Below, one piece after another: positions 42,836 through 52,554 of a DNA stretch of 64,000 nt; the first letter of the stretch is position 1; each line of letters begins with the position of its first letter. A model generated the notes under the pieces. It worked only from the letters and a program-made list of their open reading frames with translations. It had not been told where the DNA came from and did no database searches. The position numbers and the translations under genes were made by a program. The DNA comes from Caryophanales bacterium UBA6768 (GTDB lineage: Bacteria; Bacillota; Bacilli; Bacillales_D; Amphibacillaceae), in contig DKGO01000199.1 of assembly GCA_002453315.1 (NCBI GenBank), positions 9,403 through 73,402 of the forward strand. Direction: 5' to 3'.

Positions 42836-44329
42836 TTATTGTTCTGTCACTTCAAATAATGCACGAAGTGCTGGAATTTTTGTTCCTGGATGATCTTCAC
42901 GATAGGTTAACTGTGGTTTAATATATAAATCTGGTTGAATTTGTTGTCCTTTATAAATTGCCGGATATATATCAACGATATGGTAACCGGGGTCACCAGC
43001 TGCAATTAATGGTAGTTTAATTGTTCCCTGTTCATTAAATCCACATACATACCCTACACTTGCGTTGTCATATGTTACACCCAATGCATTATCAAATTCA
43101 GTCCATCCAGAACCCATTATTTCAACATAAAATTGTGTTCCAGCCGGTCCAGATTCGGGTGAAATAGATACAATCGATGGTAATATTTTAAAATATGCCT
43201 GTCCATATACTTTATCACTAACCTTTATATCGATTAAATGAGGTAACCCACCCAAGTCTTCAGGTACTTCAAATGGAAATTCAAAGGAACCATTTGTATC
43301 AGTTTCAGTTTTACCTATTTCCCATACTTCTTCACTGAAGCCCTCAAACGATACCCGATCACCTTTCATCGTGTACCAATCAATAGATACATTTTCATTT
43401 CCAGGCAATCCTGTTCCCGATAACATCACCTCATCACCGACATTGCCTCTTTCTTTGCTTAATGAAATCGAAACTCCTTCTTCATTTTCAGGAGCGGGGA
43501 GTTCTATTTCATTTGCCGCTATTTCAGGTGGTTCTTCTACATAAGAATCGAGATTCACTGGTTCATCGTCTGTCACAGTAAAATTAAAATATTGCGTATC
43601 AATATAATCGATTGAGGAACCGATTCGATTTAAATAAGGTGAACCAGAAGCACCGCTTTCAATGGCTATACTATGATTACCTACATTACCAGATGCACGG
43701 ATGATGGCTGTTGCCTTTCCTTTAGTAGAAACTCCCGTAATCATTCCGGTATATTTATTGTCATAATTCAAATGCCACAGACTGCCATACATTTTCCAAC
43801 TTAGGCCTTCCCCAGTAACCGTAATTTCAGTGCCGATTGGTCCTGATTCAGGCTCCATTGTAAAAATTGTCTCAACAAAAAAGTTTGCCTTTGCCATTAA
43901 TTGTTCACCTTGGTAGACCATCACATCGTGATCATCACCAAATCCCTCAGGAATGGTAATTGTTCCTGTCCATTGACCATTATTATCAGCAGTATCTGTT
44001 AAAAGCTCCACATCAGCTGGTTCATATGTTGTCCCGATAAAGGCATAATTATCTTCTAATAAATAAGCACCATCCATTTCAGACCAGACAACTGTTAATG
44101 ATTCATTTGGTTTTAATTCGGTTGCGGTTAATGTAACTTCATCACCAATTCGACCACTCACCTTATCTAATTCAAGCTTTTTAACTAATTGTTCAGGAGT
44201 TTCACCATTTGCATGTTGACTACTATTATTAGAGCCACTTCCTGACGAACAGGCAACAAGTCCTATTAAAATTATAAAAGTAATTAGTATAGAAAAATGG
44301 AAATTCCTTTTCTTGGAGAAATTCTGCAT
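42836..44329 (-). CDS. Large lipoprotein with Ig-like/IPT-TIG repeats
   Basis: About 497 residues: a signal peptide with lipobox LVAC, a Ser/Asn/His-rich tether, then at least four beta-sandwich repeats. Two open with MEPESGPIGTEITVTGEGLS and ISPESGPAGTQFYVEIMGSGW (IPT/TIG type). Two others open with LDKVSGRIGDEVTLTATELKPNE and LSKERGNVGDEVMLSGTGLPGNE, so the protein is two similar halves. The start lies one base after the stop of the upstream lipoprotein (TAACATG), so translation is coupled. It is expected on the cell surface, with an adhesive or binding function that cannot be specified. Confidence 0.85.
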   Translation of the reverse strand: MQNFSKKRNFHFSILITFIILIGLVACSSGSGSNNSSQHANGETPEQLVKKLELDKVSGRIGDEVTLTATELKPNESLTVVWSEMDGAYLLEDNYAFIGTTYEPADVELLTDTADNNGQWTGTITIPEGFGDDHDVMVYQGEQLMAKANFFVETIFTMEPESGPIGTEITVTGEGLSWKMYGSLWHLNYDNKYTGMITGVSTKGKATAIIRASGNVGNHSIAIESGASGSPYLNRIGSSIDYIDTQYFNFTVTDDEPVNLDSYVEEPPEIAANEIELPAPENEEGVSISLSKERGNVGDEVMLSGTGLPGNENVSIDWYTMKGDRVSFEGFSEEVWEIGKTETDTNGSFEFPFEVPEDLGGLPHLIDIKVSDKVYGQAYFKILPSIVSISPESGPAGTQFYVEIMGSGWTEFDNALGVTYDNASVGYVCGFNEQGTIKLPLIAAGDPGYHIVDIYPAIYKGQQIQPDLYIKPQLTYREDHPGTKIPALRALFEVTEQ

Positions 44330-44330
44330 G

Positions 44331-44810
44331 TTATTCAGCCGCACCTTCTGTACTTTCAACAATCGTTAAAAGAGATGGTTCAACATCGAATGGTTCATAA
44401 GTATACTCTTCTCCATCAACTTCAGCGACATATGTGTACTCAAGTAGACCTGTTGGAGCATCCTCGGCAATTTCATATGGAACTGTATAAAGTAAAGTAC
44501 CTTCCTCACCATGAGGTCCCAAGGCCATGTCAAATTCCTCACCAGTGCCGAGAACAACTTTCACTTTTGCATCTTCAATGTTTTCCTTTGTTGCTAAATC
44601 CTCAACCTTTGCACGGAAAATCATTCTTTGTCCTTGTTCAAATCGACTTGTAACAACACATGGAGCATGTTCTACAGTGTGTGAAGTGATTACATCACCA
44701 AATAGGGCAACATCAGACCCTTCACTTTCTCCCCCAGAGTTACATCCGGCTAAAATAATAACTGTTAACAATACACTACCTATCACCATTAAAAACTTTT
44801 TATTGCTCAT
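44331..44810 (-). CDS. Lipoprotein of unknown function
   Basis: 159 residues: signal peptide with lipobox LAGC, acidic linker, then a single compact domain that looks like an Ig-type beta sandwich (MIFRAKVEDLATKENIEDAKVKVVLGTGEEFDMALGPHGEEGTLLYTVPYEIAEDAPTGLLEYTYVAEVDG). One cysteine (HAPCVVTSRFEQGQRM) is conserved-looking. It is the first of two coupled lipoprotein genes; the pair may form a complex at the surface. GGAGG precedes the ATG. Confidence 0.8.
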   Translation of the reverse strand: MSNKKFLMVIGSVLLTVIILAGCNSGGESEGSDVALFGDVITSHTVEHAPCVVTSRFEQGQRMIFRAKVEDLATKENIEDAKVKVVLGTGEEFDMALGPHGEEGTLLYTVPYEIAEDAPTGLLEYTYVAEVDGEEYTYEPFDVEPSLLTIVESTEGAAE

Positions 44811-45428
44811 CTTTTTTCCTCCTTCTTATTTACCTTAGGTCATTATACGGTATTAAATATATTTACATATGATTAAAATCACAGTTGTTGTATTTGTCAC
44901 CTAAATAAATATAACTACTAGTATTAAATCTCTCCCAAACGTTGACATGATAGGTTATAACAAATTATGTCCAAATTATTACAATTGTAAAGGATACGAT
45001 CAAAATATTGTTTTCATATGTTTAACCATAAATTATGTTAGATTAGTAGGTTTAAAATAAAATTCCCATCATTTTTTTATTAAGATTAGTCTTCTAGTTT
45101 AAATTTCTTGATACTTTCATTTGATTCTTCAGCCATTTTGACACAAAGTTTTCACAATTAAAATCGCCAAATTCCTGTACCTATTTACACGTCAATTTTT
45201 CCAATTAAAAGGTTTAAAAAACAATTTTTACCCATTACTTATTTGAATTTTTATTCTGAATTTTTTTCTGTGCAGAAAAAATGATCATCCATCAACTTTT
45301 CTATTTAGGTGAATATCTTAAAATAATACTCTATAATAGAAAAATACCTATGACATAATTATAAGGTTCATAGATGATCTATTCTTTTATAGAAAAAAAC
45401 ATTATATTTTATCTGATCGAGGGATGAC
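44811..45428. other. Long gene-free, AT-rich region
   Basis: No open frame with a binding site is supported. It should hold the divergent promoters of the lipoprotein pair and the EamA transporter. TTTTTTCTG (45262-45270) and CAGAAAAAA (45273-45281) form a perfect 9-bp inverted repeat with a 2-bp centre, about 150 bp before the transporter start, which could be an operator. Confidence 0.45.
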
Positions 45429-46304
45429 ATGCGCAAATACTACGGGGAAATGGGACTAATTATTACAGCAATTGTATGGGGAAGCGGATTTGTTGCCACT
45501 GCAATTTCTTTAGAGAATTACACGGCTTATCAAAGTATGGCAATTAGGTTTTTAGTAGGATCGATATTTTTACTAGCCATTTATTTTAAGAAATTAAAAA
45601 ATATTAATAGAGATATTGTAATAAAAGGGATTATACTAGGCACTATTTTATATACAGCCTTTGCTCTACAAACTGTTGGCTTAATTTATACAACACCTTC
45701 CAAAAATGCTTTCTTGACGGCCGTTAATGTTGTCATTGTTCCAATTATTTTATTTATATTTTATAAAAGACAATTAGACAGATATGAAATCATCGGTGCA
45801 TTTTTGGCGGTTTTTGGAATTGGTTTAATGTCTTTACAATTCTCAGGTGTCATTAATCTTGGTGATTTCCTATCATTTTTATGTGCAATTGGTTTTGCTT
45901 TCCATATCATTTATACAGCTAAATTTGTTAAAAATAATGATCCGATACTGTTAACCCTTATTCAGTTAATGACAGCAGCAGTTATTGGATTCATGATACT
46001 TATTTTTAAAAACGAAATTGTCATGACATATGAACCTAAACCATTTTACGCCGTCATTTATTTAGGATTATTTTCTACCTGTGTTGCTTATGTACTGCAA
46101 ACTTCTGCCCAAAAAATATTATCAGAAACTAAAGCAGCGATTATATTATCGACAGAGGCCTTATGGGGAATGATTTTCTCTATCATTATTTTGCACGAAA
46201 TCATCACATTTAGAATGATGGTAGGGGCAGCCTTAATATTTTCAGCGATTATGATAGCAGAAATTAAGCAAAATTTATTTAAATTTAGGATAGAAAAAAG
46301 ATAA
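45429..46304 (+). CDS. EamA/DMT-family transporter
   Basis: 291 residues with ten membrane segments in two repeated halves, each an EamA domain: GLIITAIVWGSGFVATAISLE at the start, FLTAVNVVIVPIILFIF, and the second-half ending AAIILSTEALWGMIFSIIILHEIITFRMMVGAALIFSAIMIAE. Members export amino acids, metabolites or related small molecules. GAGGGATGAC precedes the ATG. It is monocistronic, with a palindrome-containing element following it. Confidence 0.9.
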   Translation: MRKYYGEMGLIITAIVWGSGFVATAISLENYTAYQSMAIRFLVGSIFLLAIYFKKLKNINRDIVIKGIILGTILYTAFALQTVGLIYTTPSKNAFLTAVNVVIVPIILFIFYKRQLDRYEIIGAFLAVFGIGLMSLQFSGVINLGDFLSFLCAIGFAFHIIYTAKFVKNNDPILLTLIQLMTAAVIGFMILIFKNEIVMTYEPKPFYAVIYLGLFSTCVAYVLQTSAQKILSETKAAIILSTEALWGMIFSIIILHEIITFRMMVGAALIFSAIMIAEIKQNLFKFRIEKR

Positions 46305-46428
46305 TATTGATATAAGAGGTTTATTTTACTATTTTTGATTAACACGAATGACTCGTGGAAGTAGCGCCAGCGTTAGACTTTTGCGAACGAAAGGCAGAAG
46401 GTCAAACGGAAAATTAACCTAAATAAAT

Positions 46429-46548
46429 AGAGACAGGGACAAAACCAAAGTATCAGCCCCTCAACTACTATAGTTAATGCTCGTACTTGAACATTTTGCT
46501 ATAAATAGTAGTAAACGAGGGAATCAAACCCTTTTTGTCCCAGCCTCT
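46429..46548. repeat. Imperfect palindromic intergenic element (GAGGCTGGGACAAAA type)
   Basis: AGAGACAGGGACAAAA (46429-46444) and TTTTTGTCCCAGCCTCT (46532-46548) are near-complementary ends. Inside, CCCCTC...ACTACTA pairs with TAGTAGT...GAGGG, so about 120 bp fold into one long hairpin. Elements ending in GAGGCTGGGACA are common between genes in Firmicutes and behave like miniature mobile or RNA-hairpin repeats. A trace with GAGGCTGGGGAAAA is present near 50590. The preceding 46320-46425 is GC-richer and unassigned. Confidence 0.65.
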
Positions 46549-46586
46549 AAAAATATATTCCTGCATTTAAACAATCTATCTGAAAT

Positions 46587-47156
46587 TTATTTATCGCTTA
46601 ACGTAAAATCCGTCCAATGAAACCCTAAGTTTTCCCCGACTTCTTGTAAAAAAGCCCTTTGACGATCACCCAAATGATGAATGCCAAAATATGTATTAAA
46701 TATTTCCAAGACATCATTCAGTGATTCTAGTTTAAGAAATTCTATTAAATATGCGACATCTGTATAATCATTGTATGGTTCTGGTCGGGCAGATAAAATC
46801 TTCATCGCTAATATTTGATCAGCTGTCGGTGTAATGATTGTCAAATTTTGAAATTGAAATAGTTCAATTTCATTTTTTTCTGTCACATGTTTTAACGGTT
46901 CCTTAATTTGTAAATGGATCCAATCTTTTTTTAAGTTAAACTCTCTTTGAATTTCTGTTAATATGCGATTGATTTGCGGAGAAGTCTGAAACAAATCATC
47001 GATATCAATCATACTTGAACGTCCATCCTTACAGGCCATCATTACTTTTCCACCGTAAATATTAAGATATAACTCTAATTCCCTTTCCACTAACTTCTTG
47101 TCTAGCCTTTCTAAAACTTCAACAAATAATTCATGGCCTATTTGTTCATTACCCAC
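46587..47156 (-). CDS. Nucleotidyltransferase-fold protein (DUF6036/AbiEii-like)
   Basis: 189 residues. The sequence LELYLNIYGGKVMMACKDGRSSMIDIDDLF has the GG...D-x-D arrangement of the minimal nucleotidyltransferase fold. The C-terminal part ITPTADQILAMKILSARPEPYNDYTDVAYLIEFL is that seen in DUF6036/AbiEii-like toxins and related proteins. No antitoxin-like gene lies next to it, so it may be an orphan or a non-toxin member. It starts at a GTG. Target unknown; family assignment moderately firm. Confidence 0.72.
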   Translation of the reverse strand: MGNEQIGHELFVEVLERLDKKLVERELELYLNIYGGKVMMACKDGRSSMIDIDDLFQTSPQINRILTEIQREFNLKKDWIHLQIKEPLKHVTEKNEIELFQFQNLTIITPTADQILAMKILSARPEPYNDYTDVAYLIEFLKLESLNDVLEIFNTYFGIHHLGDRQRAFLQEVGENLGFHWTDFTLSDK

Positions 47157-47287
47157 TTATAATCACACCTTATTGGTTGTTTTCATTACTCATTATAACA
47201 ATATTTATGTGCAAAAGTCTTTTAAAATCACATGAAAAATTTATGAACATTTTAATTGACTACTAAAGTTGCTTTTTCCACTCCAAG

Positions 47288-47322
47288 TGACAAAAAAAGC
47301 GAAAAGGCTACCAACGGTAGCC
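47288..47322 (-). terminator. Terminator of the cPGS-like gene
   Basis: GGCTACC (47306-47312) and GGTAGCC (47316-47322) form a perfect 7-bp stem with a 3-nt loop. On the minus strand TTTTCGCTTTTTTT follows. It abuts the stop codon. Confidence 0.85.
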
Positions 47323-48669
47323 TCATTTCCTTTGTAACTCATGTTTTTTAACAAAGTCGCTCAACACTTCCTTTAAATTGGGTGTGCCAATTTCATCCAA
47401 ATCATAATGAACCCGAGTACACGGTTTTTCAATAGAAATGACTCTTGATAAATCAATTGGTGTGCCAATGATAACTACATCACAATTGGCATGATTGATT
47501 GTTTGCTCTAAATCCTTTAATTGCTGTTCCCCGTATCCCATTGCTGGAAGTACCTTTCCAATACCGTCATATTTTTCAAATGTTTCTTTTAAGGTACCAA
47601 CTATAAATGGTCGTGGATCAACAAATTCCTTTGCACCTAATCTTTCCGCCGCGACGGTCCCAGCACCTATTTTCATTTCTCCATGTGTTAACGTTGGCCC
47701 ATCTTCAACTACTAAAACACGTTTTCCTTTAATCAGTTCAGGGTGATCAACTGTAATTGTAGAGTCTGCTTTCATCACGATTGCCTGTGGATTTGCATAC
47801 TGAATATTTTCCTCCACCACTTTTATCGATTGTTCATCAGCACTATCGATTTTGTTGATAATGGCGACATCAGCATTTCGTAAGCTCACCTCACCCGGAT
47901 AATAACTTAATTCATGACCCGGCCGGTGGGGATCAAGAACAGTAATAGCTAAATCCTCTTCATAAAATGAAAAATCGTTATTTCCACCGTCCCACAAAAT
48001 AATGTCACATCCATCAGGATCATTTTCCGCTTCACGCAAAATTGCCTCATAGTCGACGCCAGCATATATGATATTTCCCCGTTCAACATGTGGTTCATAT
48101 TCTTCCATTTCTTCAATCGTACATTGATGTTCTTTCAAATCTTCTACTGTGGCAAAACGTTGTACCCTTTGAGCCACCAAATTACCATATGGCATTGGAT
48201 GACGAATTGCTACCACCTTTAACCCCTGTTCCATTAATGTTTCAATAATTTTTCTAGAAGTTTGACTTTTCCCTGTTCCAGTTCGTACAGCACAAACAGA
48301 GATTACTGGCTTATTGCTTTTTATTCTAGTATGCTTTGTACCCATCAATTTGAAGTCAGCACCATGAGCATTAACAATCGCACTAACAGACATCACTTCC
48401 TGGTAGCTTACGTCACTATAGGCAAAAACACATTCATCTACTTGATTTTTTTGAATCAATGTCGCTAATTCATCTTGTGAATAAATAGGGATCCCATTTG
48501 GATATAAATCTCCTGCTAATTCACTAGGATATTTTCTCCCGTCAATGTCAGGAATTTGAGCTGCCGTAAAGGCAACAACATGATATTCACGGTTATCCCT
48601 AAAATATGTATTAAAGTTATGAAAATCTCGTCCAGCTGCCCCAATAATAATTACTTTTTTCAATTCCAT
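47323..48669 (-). CDS. Cyclic 2,3-diphosphoglycerate synthetase-like GTPase (COG2403)
   Basis: 448 residues. An N-terminal Rossmann-like region (VIIIGAAGRDFHNFNTYFRDN, VAFTAAQIPDIDGRKYP) precedes a P-loop RTGTGKSQTSR (129-139), IILWDGGNNDFSFYEEDLAITVLDPHRPGHE, NKID (G4-like) and VLVVEDGPTLTHGEMKIGAGTVAA. The family includes the archaeal enzyme that makes cyclic 2,3-diphosphoglycerate, a thermoprotectant. A Bacillaceae member may have another role. The gene is alone with its own terminator. Family recognition is good; product identity is not shown. Confidence 0.82.
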   Translation of the reverse strand: MELKKVIIIGAAGRDFHNFNTYFRDNREYHVVAFTAAQIPDIDGRKYPSELAGDLYPNGIPIYSQDELATLIQKNQVDECVFAYSDVSYQEVMSVSAIVNAHGADFKLMGTKHTRIKSNKPVISVCAVRTGTGKSQTSRKIIETLMEQGLKVVAIRHPMPYGNLVAQRVQRFATVEDLKEHQCTIEEMEEYEPHVERGNIIYAGVDYEAILREAENDPDGCDIILWDGGNNDFSFYEEDLAITVLDPHRPGHELSYYPGEVSLRNADVAIINKIDSADEQSIKVVEENIQYANPQAIVMKADSTITVDHPELIKGKRVLVVEDGPTLTHGEMKIGAGTVAAERLGAKEFVDPRPFIVGTLKETFEKYDGIGKVLPAMGYGEQQLKDLEQTINHANCDVVIIGTPIDLSRVISIEKPCTRVHYDLDEIGTPNLKEVLSDFVKKHELQRK

Positions 48670-48991
48670 TTCCCCATTCCTATTTAAGCTTACTATCTCT
48701 TAGAGTTAGGTGCATCATCACCTATTTTTAGTCCCGTTGAATATTATTTTATGCCTATGATTCGGTTAAATCAACTAATACCGTTTATCAACTGCTAAAA
48801 TTTAACAATCCTGCTCGTTTAAACTTTTTTAATTAGTAATCAAATCCTTCTCCATATCTTATCTATTAGTAAAGTCGTCTAACAAGGTATTTTCGCTTCT
48901 ACCCCTTCATTTAATTTCAATAGTTAAAACCTGCTTATGAATATATTTTGTGATATTCTTAGATTGACATATATTATGGGGGGATACTTTA
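48670..48991. other. Intergenic region between divergent genes
   Basis: About 320 AT-rich bp between the cPGS-like gene (minus) and HemAT (plus). It must contain both promoters; a TTGACA at 48964 is too close to the HemAT start to be its -35. No repeat or gene stands out. Confidence 0.4.
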
Positions 48992-50461
48992 ATGGCAATC
49001 TTTCAAAAATTAAAACCTGTACTAATAAAGGATTTTGAAAATAGTCAGTTCAAAGCAAATGAATTACCGAATCATATTCATGAAATTATTAAGCTATCAC
49101 AATTAACACCTGATGATTTAGAATCACTTAAGTTAATTGATTATTTAATGGAAGAACATGCTGAAACAATGGCAGACAGACATTATAAAATGATTATGGA
49201 ATTACCACAAATTAAAGAAATTTTTAATAAATTTACTACATATGACCGTTACGTACCAGCAATCACTAACTATTATAAACAATTAACAAAACCAGAACTT
49301 ACAAATGAATATATTCAATATCGGAAAAAGATCGGCAGAATACATAGTCATATTCAATTAACCGAAGAGTGGTATATTGGCTCATATATGCGGGTATATG
49401 AATACTTAATTCCATATATCACAAAGAAATTTTCCTCACGGCCCCAAGTGCTAGCTAAAATTTTAATTGCGTTAAATCGAATTATTACTTTTGATACGAT
49501 TATCGTAATTGAAGCATACCGGGAGGCGAACGACTTTAAGCTAATAGATAAAGTTAGTGATGTCATGGATATTATTACAAACATTGATGAAGTGGGTCAT
49601 TTAATGACAGTCGTTGATCAAACCGCTGAAGGAGCTAATGAGGCAAATCAAAATATACAACAATTAAATCTAACTGTAGAGGAAATTGCTGCGACAGCTA
49701 ATGAAGCCTCAGAACAAACAAATCTAATGGTTGAACAAACACTTGAAAACAAAAAATTAGTCGATGCATCATTATCGGGATTTTTATCGATGATTGAAGA
49801 TTTTGAACAATCGAAGGAAAACTTCCAAGCACTGACAAACAAAGTAAATAACATTTCTGAAGTAGTCGACTTTATAAAAAACATTGCTGAGGAAACCAAT
49901 TTACTTGCATTAAATGCCTCAATAGAAGCAGCAAGAGCAGGTGAACATGGACAAGGTTTTGCAGTCGTAGCCAATGAAGTCCGAAAATTAGCGGAACAAA
50001 CGAAAGTTTCTGTCGGTAATATTACAAATGAAATTGAAGAAGTACAACAAAATTCTGCAAAAGTAAACGCAGATATCGATTATTTATCAGAAAATTTAAA
50101 CTCTCATGTAAGGCAAACAGATTCCTCCATGAAGGCAATTGACCACATTATGGATTACGTCGACAAAATAAAGGAATCAATTAATCTTATTGCTTCAATC
50201 ACTGAAAGGGAATCAGAAGATGCCGAAAAAATTAGTGCGAAAATGAATATTTTACATGACCATTTTGAAGAAACAAGGAATTTAACACAATTAACAGGAA
50301 AATCTGTCTATTCAGCAGGAGAAAAAGTAGATCATATCCGTTTATCAACAATAAAGTCACTAAAAAACCCGACTAATGAGCAAATGGAAAGAATCGAGGA
50401 AACAGAGAAACTGGTGAAAGAATGGCTTAAATATAATGGAATGAATGAGTTTACTAATTGA
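48992..50461 (+). CDS. hemAT: HemAT-type globin-coupled aerotaxis transducer
   Basis: 489 residues, no membrane segment. The N-terminal 175 residues are a sensor globin: [32 protein letters not shown] and the proximal histidine H118 in [27 protein letters not shown]. Then comes a methyl-accepting signalling domain whose tip is [44 protein letters not shown]. It binds oxygen at haem and signals to CheA for aerotaxis. The length is a little above B. subtilis HemAT, with a C-terminal tail. GGGGGG precedes the ATG. It is transcribed alone. Confidence 0.95.
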   Translation: MAIFQKLKPVLIKDFENSQFKANELPNHIHEIIKLSQLTPDDLESLKLIDYLMEEHAETMADRHYKMIMELPQIKEIFNKFTTYDRYVPAITNYYKQLTKPELTNEYIQYRKKIGRIHSHIQLTEEWYIGSYMRVYEYLIPYITKKFSSRPQVLAKILIALNRIITFDTIIVIEAYREANDFKLIDKVSDVMDIITNIDEVGHLMTVVDQTAEGANEANQNIQQLNLTVEEIAATANEASEQTNLMVEQTLENKKLVDASLSGFLSMIEDFEQSKENFQALTNKVNNISEVVDFIKNIAEETNLLALNASIEAARAGEHGQGFAVVANEVRKLAEQTKVSVGNITNEIEEVQQNSAKVNADIDYLSENLNSHVRQTDSSMKAIDHIMDYVDKIKESINLIASITERESEDAEKISAKMNILHDHFEETRNLTQLTGKSVYSAGEKVDHIRLSTIKSLKNPTNEQMERIEETEKLVKEWLKYNGMNEFTN

Positions 50462-50479
50462 ATCCATTTAATATTCAAT

Positions 50480-50507
50480 AACCCTCTCCGAGATAATTGA
50501 GAGGGTT
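50480..50507 (+). terminator. Hairpin after hemAT
   Basis: AACCCTCTC (50480-50488) and GAGAGGGTT (50499-50507) form a perfect 9-bp stem. The following sequence has only a short T-rich stretch, so termination may be partial. Confidence 0.6.
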
Positions 50508-50587
50508 GACGTTTGTATAATTTCACGGATACATTTTAGTTAAGTGATTACTATAAAGTTAGGGGACGTCTATTGAAACAAAATGAG

Positions 50588-50606
50588 GCTGGGGAAAATT
50601 TAAAAT
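50588..50606. repeat. Trace of the GAGGCTGGG-type element
   Basis: AATGAGGCTGGGGAAAATTT resembles one end of the palindromic element at 46429-46548. The complementary end is not recognisable, so this is a partial or decayed copy. Confidence 0.4.
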
Positions 50607-50644
50607 AGACTTCATTTGGTTTATTTTAAGTTTTGGGCTTTCCA

Positions 50645-52135
50645 TTAATCTTTAACTAATCTATCTAATTCTAAATTTTTATTTGTTCTTTCTATTACTT
50701 GTTTAAGTAATTCTACATCACAATTAATATCTACACCAATAGAAGGAATGATTTCTTTTAATTTAGATTGCCACTTATCTTCAAACTCCTTGGCGAAATT
50801 ATCTTTTAATACCTCTAAAGCAACAGTTGTAGATATAGATGCACCAGGAGATTCACCGAGTAATGCTGAAAGTGTATGATCAGAATCATTGACAATTTCC
50901 GTTCCAAATTGAATTATCCCACGCTGTTTTTCTGTATCCTTAATTACCTGGACACGCTTTCCAGCAATAACTATTTTCCAATCTTCAGATTTTGCACTTG
51001 GAACAAATTCACGTAACACCTTCATCTTGTCTTCCTTCGACATTAAAACTTGGCTAATTGAATATTTAATCAACGGGAAATTTTTAAATCCTGCAGAAAT
51101 CATTGTTAACAAATTGTTTATTGTTAAATGTTTTAAGAAATCCAAATTTGAGCCGTTTTTTAAAAATTTAGGTCCGAACGCGGCAAAAGGCCCAAACATT
51201 AAAACCTTTTTCCCACCTATATGTCGTTTATCTAAATGTGGCACGGTCATTGGTGGAGCTCCTTTAGGTTCTTTACCATACGCTTTTGCATGATGTTTAT
51301 TAACTACTTCTGGATTATCACAGTATAAAAACTCACCACTTATTGGAAATCCACCAATATGTTTACTCTCTGGTATTTTTGACTTTTGTAAAAGTGGAAT
51401 CGAATTTCCACCTGCTCCAATAAATAAAAAATCTGCTTGATATTCCTCAATCGTACCAAGTGTTTTATTTTTTGCCTTTACGCCCCAAGTCCCACCGTTC
51501 AATTTTTTTAAATTAGTTACCTCTGTATTAAACTTAATAGAAACCTTTGTATCTTTTTTTAAAGCATAAATCATTTTCTTTGCTAGTTCACCGAAATTGA
51601 CATCTGTACCACTATCAATCTTAGTAGCCGCAATTGGCCTATCGTTTAGATCACGATCCTTCATCATAAGTGGTGACCACGCTTTTATTTCTGAAGCTGT
51701 TTTTGAAAATTTCATTCCTTTAAATGAATGAATAGACTGTAGTTTTTCATATCGTTTTGACAGGAAATCTACGTTATTTTTCCCTTGAACAAAACTGACA
51801 TGGGGTAATGGTTTAATAAATTCACTAGGATTTTCGATATCACCCGTTTCAACTAAATATGACCAAAACTGTTTAGATACCTGAAATTGATTGTAAATTT
51901 CAAGTGCTTTAGATATATTAATTGTACCGTTTGCCTCTTCAGGTGTATAGTTTAATTCACATAAAGCCTCATGCCCTGTCCCAGCATTATTCAAAACATT
52001 GGAGCTCTCAGTACTAGGAGCATTTGCACGCTCTAAAATTGTGATATGCCAGTCTGGTTCCAATTTTTTTATAAGCATTGAAAGTGTTGCACCCATAATA
52101 CCGGCACCAATTAAGACAATTCTTTTTTGATTCAT
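50645..52135 (-). CDS. mqo: Malate:quinone oxidoreductase
   Basis: 496 residues. An FAD-binding N-terminus (VLIGAGIMGATLSMLIKKLEPDWHITILER), then NNAGTGHEALCELNYTP, and the Mqo-specific KHIGGFPISGEFLYC and SPGASISTTVALEVL. The enzyme is a peripheral membrane flavoprotein that oxidises malate to oxaloacetate and passes electrons to quinone, an alternative to NAD-malate dehydrogenase. The full length is present. It is transcribed alone. Its placement next to a D-2-hydroxyacid dehydrogenase gene is suggestive but they are separated by more than 400 bp. Confidence 0.95.
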   Translation of the reverse strand: MNQKRIVLIGAGIMGATLSMLIKKLEPDWHITILERANAPSTESSNVLNNAGTGHEALCELNYTPEEANGTINISKALEIYNQFQVSKQFWSYLVETGDIENPSEFIKPLPHVSFVQGKNNVDFLSKRYEKLQSIHSFKGMKFSKTASEIKAWSPLMMKDRDLNDRPIAATKIDSGTDVNFGELAKKMIYALKKDTKVSIKFNTEVTNLKKLNGGTWGVKAKNKTLGTIEEYQADFLFIGAGGNSIPLLQKSKIPESKHIGGFPISGEFLYCDNPEVVNKHHAKAYGKEPKGAPPMTVPHLDKRHIGGKKVLMFGPFAAFGPKFLKNGSNLDFLKHLTINNLLTMISAGFKNFPLIKYSISQVLMSKEDKMKVLREFVPSAKSEDWKIVIAGKRVQVIKDTEKQRGIIQFGTEIVNDSDHTLSALLGESPGASISTTVALEVLKDNFAKEFEDKWQSKLKEIIPSIGVDINCDVELLKQVIERTNKNLELDRLVKD

Positions 52136-52554
52136 AAAGAATTCACTCCTAGAAAATCTATATCTATTTTTTTATTTTCAATTAACTTTGCTAAATAGTG
52201 TTATAAGGCAAATAAATTTCAATAAATATGTTACTTTCTTTTAATTTTGGTTATTCAAAACAACCTTATGACCACGTTTACGGGCAATTTGTTAGTCGTT
52301 AAACCCTCATTTCTATCCTACACCCCCATTTGAACATGATTCCAATTCCTTGATTCAAGAGTAATGCCTTAATTACAACCCAAACCACGTCATAAAGTAA
52401 TTAGGAAGATACTAAAAAACAGCCACTATACTGAAACTGAGATACTAAAAAGGCGTCTTTAACCGACCTAATCCTTTATAGGGAATAAGGTCCCTATGTT
52501 TAGTGAATTATCCAAAAAAGGTAGTCATCTGGAATTGGCATATTTTTTCGTTCA
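52136..52554. other. Gene-free region with small repeats
   Basis: AGATACTAAAAA occurs twice about 32 bp apart near 52408 and 52440. ATAGGGA (52478-52484) pairs with TCCCTAT (52491-52497) around ATAAGG. The hairpin is probably part of the 3' region of the minus-strand dehydrogenase gene, though no T run follows. No gene seen. Confidence 0.4.
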
